64,000 nt of DNA from Cercozoa sp. M6MM (Eukaryota; Endomyxa: Ascetosporea), in the NCBI GenBank assembly GCA_040357565.1, contig JBDODJ010000018.1; one strand, written 5' to 3'. How positions within the stretch are numbered: the first letter of the stretch is position 1; the number at the start of each line of letters is the position of its first letter. Shown here one piece after another: positions 46,885 through 57,769 of this stretch. Under the pieces are notes generated by a model. That model did no database searches. It was given only the letters and a program-made list of their open reading frames with translations, and was not told the origin of the DNA. The position numbers were made by a program, and so were the translations under genes.

Positions 46885-48756
46885 ATGAGTGCAAACTTAG
46901 CCTGCATTGTGCACGTCATGTTGAAACTGCTGAGTTTGTCGCTGCTGTCGGTTTGCCGCGCCAGTTTTTCTGATGAACAGGTAGGTGTAATCTGCATCGA
47001 TCGCTGGATTTCATTGGCATCAAACGGCGGCCTGTAAAATTTGAACAACTTCAGACCCCGGTATACAGCTGGGAGCGACGTAACCAGCCACGCCTGCCAA
47101 TGATCGCCGCAACACAGCCTTGTATTGTCGTTGCAGAGGCATCCGACTTCCCTGGTCCTGATAGCAGTTGCCGACCCCACTGCTCGCGCCGGCACAGTGA
47201 CTCACATTTTGAGTTCCGAGCGAAGAGAGGTACCGCCCTGTAGTCACCACACACCGCTTCGCGGTTGTTCTGACACAATACTAGCGAAACTGGTTTGGAA
47301 GCAGTACTACCACGTTCCGTGTGTGTGAGTTGCGATAACGCAGACTTCTATCGACGCACAGCTTGCACTCCGGGAGACACTGACAGTGATGGCAGAACCA
47401 GTAGCAGCGACTCTGACACCAGCCAGGAGGTTTGCGTGTCTCCGATCACGCAGACGGCAACTTCGCCTCCAAACGGTGACTCGCAGCCAAGCTGCGAGGA
47501 AGAAGCTGACCGATTTGTCCGCATGTACTTCGGTAAATTGTTCGCTGACCTACTGTATCATAATTTGGAGAGGGGTTTTGAATTTTAGACCAAGAGCAGA
47601 AAGCGCACAGAGACGGCTTGCAGCCGACGACGTACCTGAACACGAACACTAGTCAATCGCCGTCACACCGGTACCGGCAAAGAGTCATGGCGTGGCTGAG
47701 AGATGGTACTTACTTGTTTTGCTTCAACGTGTCCCGCCTGGGTACACTTGAGGTCTGTTTAGTGGTGAAACTAAAACGCTACGATGCTCGTTTGTGTGCG
47801 ACGGCGGCATTGATTTACGACCGAGCTATGTCACAGTTGTGTCACGACGCGAGCTTTCGGATACCCCAAGAGTACCCTCTTCACCTTCAGTTTTGTCCAA
47901 TTAAGTTCAGTTGGTTTCTAAATCGATGGCGACGAATCTGGACAGACTGCAAGCTGTCGCAATCACGAGTCTCGTTTTGGCGTCCAAATACGTCGGAGCG
48001 TAGATATTATCTTACGCCATAATGTGTACATTTACCCTAGACCTGCAATGTATTGTGCAGACCCAACCCAGAGATGTGTGAGAAAGAGGCATCCCGGCTG
48101 TGTGCCGATGCTGTTGCGACATCACCATCGAACATTGCTGCCTGGCAGGTGTCTCGACACTCTTTCTCTAGCTAGTTTGCCCTTCCTTCAAGCGCAGTTC
48201 AAGCACAAACTGAAGTTTGTATTGTGTGATTTTTAGAGTCGCATCCTCAACCTCCTCCAGTTTCGTCTGATGATGCCAACTCTCGTGGATTTTCTCGACG
48301 AAGTGGCACCTTCGGTTGCACTAGAGCACTTGGCGTTCCTACGCGATCAAGTGGTGTTCAAAACGCACAGATTTGCGACAATGTATGCGCAGCCACAATC
48401 GTTGCAAGCAGTGGCGGTGCTCCAGTCGCTTGCGCGTCTCTCCAATGATAGAAGTGTCACAGAGCAGCTGGAGGTATTGCAAATCAATTACCACCTTGTA
48501 TCCTTAATTAATTACTCTCCAATTTGGATTGAGCTTGACTGAAACTGAACAGCTGCAAGCAGTTCGACTCCTGAAAGCAACGCCTGCACAATACAATTTG
48601 TCGAATCTGCCTGACATGGTTGGTACGCAGTCCAGTTCTTCGGAAAAGTGTCAAAGCAAACAAGGTCCAGTTCTTCGAAAAAGTGTACTTGGCAGAATCG
48701 ATTCTGGACGGTGCAACGTTGTGATGAAATCGACGCTGTTCACAGTCTGCCAATGA
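46885..48756 (+). CDS. Unrecognised gene with a possible signal peptide
   Basis: The first exon, MSANLACIVHVMLKLLSLSL, LSVCRASFSDEQ, looks like a signal peptide with a possible cleavage near the Ala-Ser. Later splice-consistent exons include TSLVLIAVADPTARAGTV, a Ser/Asp-rich stretch DTDSDGRTSSSDSDTSQE, ADRFVRMYFGKLFADLLYHN, and a helical exon SRILNLLQFRLMMPTLVDFL, EVAPSVALEHLAFLRDQVVF. The last exon begins LQAVRLLKATPAQYNLSNLP. Exons between 47600 and 48240 are not resolved. It may be two genes. No family is recognised. Confidence 0.4.
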
Positions 48757-49251
48757 AGTGAACTGTCCGACATATCCCAGAATCCAGAGATCGGACGCAA
48801 GCCCATCGATGCGGGCTGCAGGATCGTACGCAGCGCCGCTTTCGCTTACAGCCTGAGTAATTCATTTACGTTACCGTAAATTACAGGCAGTAAAATTTAC
48901 AGTACTGACAGTAGTTAGTTAGTTCAGTCTTCTAAGAACGTTGAAGCTTGGCGACACGAAGCCGTCAAGCGTGCGTCATTGGGGTACGAGGTCGTTCACT
49001 ACACGTCCACGCAGACTCCCTTGGCGTCAACGTTCGCCCTGCAGCAGTCTCGTCTCAGTACTGACAGTACTACGGTACGCGACTGACCAACCCTGAGCAG
49101 GCTGCCTGAGCGCTAGCTGAGGGTACCTACGAGTACGTACGGTAGACAACTGCACTTTAAATATCTCTTCGACTTGACTGTCGCAACGGTAAGTACTAGC
49201 TACGAGTATGTACGATAGACAGGTGCACTTTATATATATATATATATATAC
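48757..49251. repeat. Intergenic interval with an imperfect direct repeat
   Basis: TACGAGTACGTACGGTAGAC..TGCACTTTA at 49129-49160 recurs as TACGAGTATGTACGATAGAC..TGCACTTTA at 49201-49231, each followed by an AT-rich run; the second runs into (TA)n. It lies just beyond the 3' end of the glucokinase gene. Confidence 0.6.
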
Positions 49252-51568
49252 TTACCGTTCGCGTCGCGCCCGAACACGAAGGAGCTGCCGGGTGGCCACA
49301 AAAGCCAACGTCGGCAGCGCGAGCCAGGTCAACGCTTGTGTCAGCGCACGCACTGGACATCGATGCTGTGCTTTCTTGTGAGGGCTGCTCAAGTCAGTGC
49401 TGGGACTGCCGCCGCTGTTGGCACGCAGGTTGCGTCGAGCGATGGCACGGGCACCCAGGAGACCCACCTTTGTTAAAACACAAGAGTTCATAGAAACATA
49501 GTCGAGGGCACAATAAGGCAAGGCTACATGTTCGTTGATGACGAGGTAGAGCGGAAATTGTTTCAACCACGGCGACACGCGACCCTTGGAGCACACTGCC
49601 CAGGACACGGAGATTACCAAGGCATCAAGAAGTGCACACGAAGGAGATACCCTTGTCATGGAAGGCGGCACCGCCCTTGTGGAGCAAGAGTGGCGCCAGC
49701 TTCGGTGCGATACCACCGGCCACATAGATACCACTCGCACTCCTACTTGAGAGCACATTATAGTGATTGACAGTTGGCTAAACTAGGAAAGCGGGTAGAG
49801 TACCAGGTGGAGATAGCGTAGTCGCCCACAGCGTTGGCGTAGCAGTCTACCCACTCTAGGTACAGACAAAAGACACCCCCGACAGTTGAAAAGAAAAAAA
49901 CGCACCAAGCCAAAACCGGAGTGCGCGCAAGCACCTGTTGTCATGACCTTCCTTGAACTAAGGACACGAGACATACCATATCCCTGCCGGAAAGACAGCC
50001 GCTTACAGCAGCGAGTCCTAGTCGCGAGATGGCGGCAGGTCGTGACTCGACTGCCGTCTGCGCGATCTCTTCATCCTCAGCATCGGCAGCACCCTCCTTC
50101 TGCAGAAACCAAGACACGTGCCTAGGTGGGAACCCTTCCGTGCATACCAGGGGCTGTGCACCTACCTGCAGGAAGAACTCATAGACGCGCAGAATTCCGC
50201 TGCCAGAAACGACGCGTTCCACCGAGACGCGATCAAGCGAGTCTCTCTGCAGGTACACCGAACCAGACACCCTACCGGTTTGAGCAAAAAGATTTCAGCG
50301 ACTCTACCTTTCGGATGAACTCGCGCAACTCGAATTCGGCGCGTTTGCGCGGCGCAAAATTCTGTCGTATCCAAGTAGCGCGATGGCTTAACACAAGAGG
50401 TATTTAAATTGAGATACGGCATGGCCGCCTTCGGTGCCGTGTGCAACGTAGTGGTCGCCATTGTGAGTGGCGTACACCTAGATATCATGAGAAGGTAGCT
50501 GTGTCTACAGGTGGGAGCATTCACAACCGTACCATGCCAAGACCAGTGCCGGCACCGACCTGTAGTCCAGGGATACAGAGAGGTAGAAGAGAAGGGCAGA
50601 CGACTGTACACAGGCGATAGGCGAGTGACGGTCTTCGATAGAGACGTCATCGTCCTCAAGGTCACTCGCGTTGCCGCTCTCACCGTCGCCATTGAAATCA
50701 CTGCACTGACTGTCACTGCTGCTTCCCTGTGCAACAAATGTGACAGCGCACGCAACACACACACACACACATGTACACACAGACACACAGACACACAGAC
50801 ACACAGACACACAGACACACANNNNNNNNNNACACACAGACACACAGACACACAGACACACAGACACACAGACACACAGACACACAGACACACACAGACA
50901 CACACAGACACACACACACACAGACACACACACACACAGTCCAGCAGTGGTACACTGAGACGAATGACGTCACTGCGCGCGAGTTCTGGTAGACCATACC
51001 CCACAGCCACGAAGTCGTTCACAATGGTCTGATTGCACACGTGCGTACATGCGCAAATACACACATCAGTACACAAAAACTTGGGCACCACAGTCTGTCT
51101 CGGCAGCCCAAGTGACTCGGCGAGCACGTCGGCACTGCAGTGCCAGCTCTAACACATGTAGAGTACAAACAACACATGTACATGGTGTGCAGATCCAAGT
51201 GTATATTACGACATTGGTAAGTCGCACTTCACCCTTCTCGACCGGCCCAGCGATGGCGAGACAAACGGCACCCAATCGCACATTCTTCTTCAACGATAAC
51301 AAACAAGGTACCATCGCCACAGATACACCGGAGGAACCAACGCACCACCCCCGACTGTTGCAAGAACAACATGATCAATGGCGCCAAACCCGAGTGCTCT
51401 TGAGTCTTGAATACGTGCTCATGCAGCGCCTGGGGCACACAAAGTAAAAATGCCGCGATTGGTCGCACGCGACACGGGATCGTCCCTCACCTCATCGCGA
51501 CCATCGCGAAACAACTGCAGACGGCAATTTGTGCCGCCCACATCGCCTACTAGATAGTACTGCCGCAT
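49252..51568 (-). CDS. Bacterial-type (group A) glucokinase with predicted C-terminal membrane anchor
   Basis: About 11 minus-strand exons. MRQYYLVGDVGGTNCRLQLF is the phosphate-1 motif. Next come GAVCLAIAGPVEKGEVRLTN, TIVNDFVAVGYGLPEL (the NDF catalytic Asp), an acidic Ser/Asp/Gly insert (50590-50735), VGAGTGLGM, HGTEGGHAVSQF spliced to NFAPRKRAEFELREF, RVSVERVVSGSGILRVYEFF, SGIYVAGGIAPKLAPLLL, and CSKGRVSPWLKQFPLYLVIN. These are the landmarks of the Glk family, which phosphorylates glucose with ATP. After VGLLGARAIARRN comes a roughly 40-residue tail with a hydrophobic segment, LTWLALPTLAFVATRQLL, capped by RVRARRER: a tail-anchor pattern unusual for glucokinase. The stop overlaps a perfect GTAAGT donor, so a further exon is possible. 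It is divergent from CYP51. A 10-N gap (50822-50831) lies in a (CTGTGT)n intron. Confidence 0.85.
50756..50940. repeat. (ACACAG)n microsatellite with a 10-N gap, in a glucokinase intron
   Basis: About 185 bp of ACACAG/ACAC units, interrupted by 10 N at 50822-50831, lie in one intron. Both sides continue the same repeat, so this gap is probably a repeat-length uncertainty only. Confidence 0.9.
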
Positions 51569-51965
51569 CTTCGTACACCAAAATGTCTACCTATCGACTG
51601 TACGACCTTGGCTTCACTAACTTGAACAAATAAAAAATGGTACTGTTCAAGAATTGCATAAATGATAAAAGTGTCAGACTGTAGCAGCATTAGATAGTTC
51701 GTTGGATTGTGCACCCTCTCTTTGGATTTCTTTCAACTTATATGAAAGAATGTAGCACAACCATCACCCCCCTTGTCAGTTGTTGTTGGGCTCACCACGG
51801 AAATATAGAGCCAGAATGAGTCGGAAAACAGCCGTTCTGGCCACGCTCACACTCGCCACACGTGCTCATACTGTGTTTAGGTGCGTGTTTGTTAGTTATA
51901 GTGCACAGTGTGTCTATTGGTCGTGTAAGCCTGTTTTTTCTTGTGACTTAGATCAGGTCTGAAGA
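51569..51965. promoter_or_regulatory. Shared 5' interval of the glucokinase and CYP51 genes
   Basis: About 400 bp between divergent starts, with AT-rich patches (AACAAATAAAAAATGG; TTGAACTTATATGAAAG-like). A bidirectional promoter is inferred from position only. Confidence 0.35.
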
Positions 51966-54143
51966 ATGGAGCACGTTGAGAAGCTCGAGTCGCAGCTCTG
52001 GCAGCTGCTGGGCGATGTGCAGACGCGCTGCGCTGAGCAAGTGCCGGCACTGGCCGATGATGTACCCCTGAGACGATATATTTCTGCCGTCAGTGTCTGA
52101 TCGTGTCTTTGATCGTGTGTATGATCCTTGTTGGAGCAGAAAGTGTTTCTGGCCACTCTCCTCGGCGGTGCGCTTCTGATTGTGCTGCTTGGCAAAGCCA
52201 TGTTTAGCAAGAAGGTAGTCAGCTCATTGCGGCGGATGCCTTTGCCTTGATATCCCTGGTGTGTTCAGTACAACCGTGCTCCACGCTTCAACTACTTCCT
52301 TCGTGCACTTTCGGGCGAGTTCGACATGAAGAACGAGGGTGCTTTTTCTGTTTTAAAGTGCACATGTTTGTGTGTGCGTCTGCTTACTCTGTCTATACAG
52401 GCCCGCTCAAGCTACTGCGCAAGGGTGTTGAGGAGTGCGGCGAGATTTTCCACATGAAGGTGCCAGCACACCATGTCTTACGTTTGCATACGCCTGAAGT
52501 CTGTTTCTCGCAGGTCGCGCACAAGAACCTTACTGTTCTTATGGGTCCCGAGGCCACCAAGGTCATGTTCGAGAGCAAGGACCACGAAATCGGTCAGAAG
52601 GAGGTATGTGCTCTAAGCTCCGCTTGTGTTTGTGTACCTGCGTGTGCTCGTGTTAGGTGTACGATTTCACGATTCCCGTGTTCGGCAAGAACGTCGTCTA
52701 CGACTCGCCCGTCGAGGTACCCATGGTTGTTTTGTGTCCCGATGTGTGTTCCTCTATCTTGTGTACAATGCTTGTATGTATGTTCACCAGGTGATGGCGC
52801 AGCAACTGAAGTTTGTGTCGACGGCGCTCAAGAAGCGAAATGCTCTGCGCAACGCTGTTCCCAAGGCCGCTGGTACAAATTACACACACACATACACACA
52901 CACACACGCGCACACACGAGCACGTATTATCTACTGTGTTGACAGGCGAGGCTTTCAAGCACGTTGCCGCTGTATTTTTTGCCCTTTCACCTGCCCATAT
53001 ATATATATATATATATATGTGTGTGGGTGTGTGTATTTGTGGGTGTGTGTCAAAATGTAGATGTACAAGGAGGAAGGAGAAATCAACATTCACGAAATGT
53101 GCTCTGTGCTGACGCTCAACTCGGCTGCGCGTGTATCATATGTCCTAACCCATATCCGTTCGTTCCACCTTTACCCCCCCCCCGGTGCAGGTGCTGCTGG
53201 GTGACACGTGTCGCGAGTCGTTGCGACACGAATTCGGCTCGCTGTACCAGGTAAGCAGAACAGTGTAGTGCTCAGTGCCACGTAATACGTGTGCACCTAT
53301 GCGAAGGATTTGTCGGACGGCATGTCGCACTTGTCCTACTTCCTGCCGTACCTGCCCACCAAGGTGTGCTTCTTTTAAAGACGCAATGTTTGTACTCTCA
53401 TACACTATTATGTGTAGGCGCATCGACAGCGCGATGCTGCTCGCAAGAGAATCGGCGAGGTCTTCAAGGTACGTTTACTATTTTTGAGTTGTTTCCTCGA
53501 TCGCACCTTTAGCACTCTATCTATCCAGAATGTGATCAAGATGCGCAAGGCGTCGGGCGTGTCTGAGGACGGCTTCCTTGTACTCTGCTCTGTGCTTCCC
53601 CATTCCCTTTCTGTTGCGCATAATTTCGGTGGCGCCAGGATGTGCTGCTTGATGCTCGCTACCGCGACGGTCGCAAGCTCAACGGTGTCTTGGCTTTCGC
53701 TTCCTGTTTGTTCTACCGTTGTAACCTTGTTATCTCCCTTCTTAGACGACGAGATCTGCGGTCTCACGGTGGCCGCTCTCTTTGGCGGTCAGCACACCTC
53801 GGCCATCACGTACACATTAAGTCTATGTTATGCTCTGTCAGACCTTGGATTCCGAGTCCTTGTCTCAGCACGACGTGGCTGGCCATGCTGACATCCATGC
53901 CGCAGTACCGGTACGTGGCCGACAAGATTCGCGAAGAGTTTGAGGAGGCACTGCAGAAGACCGACTACGTGCTTAACTGGGTGTGTTGACCTTGACATGT
54001 CCGACCCCCGTGGGGATGTATGCTCCTGTGCTCCTGGCTGTAGGAGACAGTGGAGCTCATGCCGTTCGCGCACGCGTGCGTTAAGGAGACGCTGCGCATG
54101 TTCCCGCCGCTCATCTCGCTGCTGCGGTGTGCTGGCATAGGGC

Positions 54144-54182
<39 letters not shown>

Positions 54183-54904
54183 ATATTTGGCCATGTATGT
54201 ATATATGACATGTAAGGTGTGCAGATACGCCCGAGCTGACCTCAAGTGCGGCAAGTACGACATCCCCAAGGGTACGTGATAGATCCCTTGTGTGTTGCCC
54301 ATGGGTATGGGCACGCTCGTATCACACAGGCGACATTGTGGTGACGTCGCCGTCGGTGCTGCACCACCTGCCGCAGTACTACGAGGACCCGGAAGTGTTC
54401 AAGCCTGAGCGCTTCTTGCACGAGGACGTCTCGGTCGAGAACCAGCACGGTAGTTTTCCTTCTTTGTCTTTTGGCCCATTGTGATATATGCATGTGTTGT
54501 GGCGATGCAGGCTCGTCCTTTAACGATACCAAACACCTCTACATTCCGTTCGGCTCGGGCCGACACTGTACGCTCTCACATTGTGTTTTTGTTGTCGTTT
54601 CCTTATGTGAGTATACTTGCGTCTTTTGACCTACCGTAGCCTGCATGGGCGAGCGCTACGGCATCTTGCAGATCAAGATCGTGTTCGCTATCATGCTGCG
54701 TGAGCTCGACTTTGAACTCGTGAATCCCGACTTTGATCCCAAGGTCGATTACTCCGCCATTGTGGCTGGTACCTTTCTCCGCACCTACATGCCTCTCCTC
54801 CTCCTCTTTAGTGCAAACTCTCGTGCACAGGCCCGCCGCACGAAGACTGCATGCTGCGCTACAAGCGTCGCCACCCGTCGCCCGAGATCAGCATTGAGAT
54901 CTAA
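51966..54904 (+). CDS. CYP51: Sterol 14-alpha-demethylase, cytochrome P450 CYP51
   Basis: About 16 exons splice in phase to a full-length P450. An ER anchor (FLATLLGGALLIVLLGKAMF) follows a 30-residue leader. Substrate-recognition sequence VYDFTIPVFGKNVVYD is the CYP51 B-C motif. Helix I reads LFGGQHTSAIT, the ExxR motif is CVKETLRMFPPL, the PERF-type motif is FKPERFLHED, and the heme loop is YIPFGSGRHSCMGERYG with its axial Cys, split by an intron between GRH and SCMG. GGQHTS plus the B-C motif are diagnostic of CYP51, which removes the 14-alpha methyl of lanosterol, obtusifoliol or eburicol. This implies the organism makes sterols and could be azole sensitive. No key residue is missing. Introns include a (TA)n run (54147-54178). 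A GACCCACCC-type block lies about 190 bases downstream. Confidence 0.95.
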
Positions 54905-55316
54905 CTAAACGTTAACTCCTCCGTCCATGCATGTCGCGTGCTTACGATTTAAAGGGCCGTAGTACGTATAGCCAGGCGCCGCCCCGGCGTGGTACTAAAT
55001 AGTCCAATATTTGATCGGATGAGGCCAAACAACTACCACACTGAGGCTATAAGGTTAAGTTTAGATACGGGTGGTAGATGGCCGTGCAATTTCGACCCAC
55101 CCTAGACTGGTGCAGGGGAATTGACGTAGCTGTTGATTCTGTACAGACTCAACTAACTAACTACTGAAGCTTATAAGGTCTGCAATGCCTGTCTTACAGA
55201 TTTTTTGTCCTCTCGACAGTCGCTTCCGGTGAGTCGACACTCGTCGCTCGCGTCGTCGCGTCTGTCGGTTCTTTCAATGCACATGATTGGCTTGTTTCTC
55301 ACTCGAGCTAGTCGGA
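54905..55316. other. Convergent interval with GACCCACCC-type block, copy 3
   Basis: It contains CGACCCACCCTAGACTGGTG then CAGGGGAATTGACGTAG at 55094-55130, similar to blocks at 14096 and 16959, and CAACTAACTAACTACTG at 55151-55167. No exon. Confidence 0.4.
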
Positions 55317-56730
55317 TCAATCGGAGAGAGGCGCGCTTTGCGGACGAAGTGGACGCGCGAGCTGCGAGGATGACGTAACAGAGACGAGCTTGCCGCCAAT
55401 GTGCACGGCCTCGATGACGCTGCCGTTAACTGAGCGTGCAACGGCTGCGGTCATGATGTCGCCTGCCACAGCGAGTGCTGCTGGGTGATGTTGATGCAGT
55501 AATTGCGTTTGGAGGAGTTGTAGCTGCTGAGACTTGCTCGACCTGGGCGAGTCAGTCTTGTCGACTGCACGTGCTTGGTGAAGCGCATCTGATGCTTGAT
55601 TAGGGGCATGTTCAGCATTTGCTTCGTGTGCGACACTTCCATGTCGATCGACATGCAAGCACGCGTACACGAGTGTCAACAGTGTACATAGCACACTCAG
55701 CGGTGTCCACGCCGTTGTATATGCGAGAATGACTGCCGCCAAATGTAGCAGCGACGTGGCGAGCCACACCAGTGACAGCAGCCACCAACCTGCAGCCATG
55801 CGCTGCCGAAGCGCTTTGTTGACCGTACTGAGAGTTAGGTACATAAGATGTGCCAAGGTTTGGTGTGCGTCACAGCAAATATACCGAAACCGCAGGAGAA
55901 CAGACATGTGCCGTCCGATCACGCAGACATGAAACGATGCTCCCAGACACTCGGCGACTGCATTTAGTGCCCTTTTCAAAATTCGTCAACCACAAAAAAA
56001 TTTCAGCAGTTGGCCAAGTCCCTTGAGTTTCACAGCAAACTGAAACTATGTGCGACGAGGGCATGTTACATAGAGACCGACCAACCTAACGCAGGCACAA
56101 TTGAGTGTGTACTCCATTGCACGAGTCGCAGTAGCAGGCATGGCACAAACAGCAGCAGCAACAGTACGCGCGCTGCACACAGTATTAAAATGCGGATTAA
56201 CCTGGTAGTACATAAGTTTGTATTTCCATACACTCAGTTATTTTATTACCATGCTGCGGATGACTGCGCGGTCGCATTGTCTTCACAGGCGCACATTCGC
56301 GCTGCACGATTGCTTGAGCCTATATCACAATTCATCGGAAATCTCTGGGCCCAAGGGAGTCGGTCAATGTCAAACTGATAATTAGTTACCTGCACTTGAG
56401 CGGTCAGCACCTGCGCAAAAAGTCGGAATGTTATGAATTAGGGCCTTGGAAGCCAAGTTTACCAAACACAAGCCAACATCTTGCAGCAGCATAAACACAG
56501 TTGAACCCGCTTGCTCCATTCTCAGGAAAAAGACCGCGGCATAGCAGAGGGAGGCAAGAGCTGACAAACGCCAGGTTTCTGCCACTGCGACATACCTTGA
56601 CGAATTCAAGGCTGGCCGCACGAGGCTAACTCACACCAATACATCCAGTATTGATAAAATTCACTATCAGTTGATACAGGAGTGCCCCGGCACAAACAAG
56701 CGACGTTGACAAGCCTAGGAGCGAAGCCAT
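55317..56730 (-). CDS. Multi-pass membrane protein, unknown
   Basis: Six or more minus-strand exons start MASLLGLSTSLVCAGALLYQ. Hydrophobic segments include LASLCYAAVFFLRMEQA, WWLLSLVWLATSLLHLAAVI, and TPLSVLCTLLTLVYACL. After a Gln/Leu/His-rich linker comes a C-terminal stretch AVAGDIMTAAVARSVN, EAVHIGGKLVSVTSSSQLAR. The GGKLVSVTSS end and basic-helix/hydrophobic layout faintly recall PEX11-type peroxisomal proteins, but the N-terminus does not fit, so I leave it unassigned. Exons between 55990 and 56390 are poorly resolved. Confidence 0.4.

Positions 56731-57769
<1,039 letters not shown>

Noticed and set aside
55317-56730. PEX11 assignment for the multi-pass protein
   Set aside because: Only a loose C-terminal GGKLVSVTSS pattern fits. 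The N-terminal motifs of PEX11 are missing.
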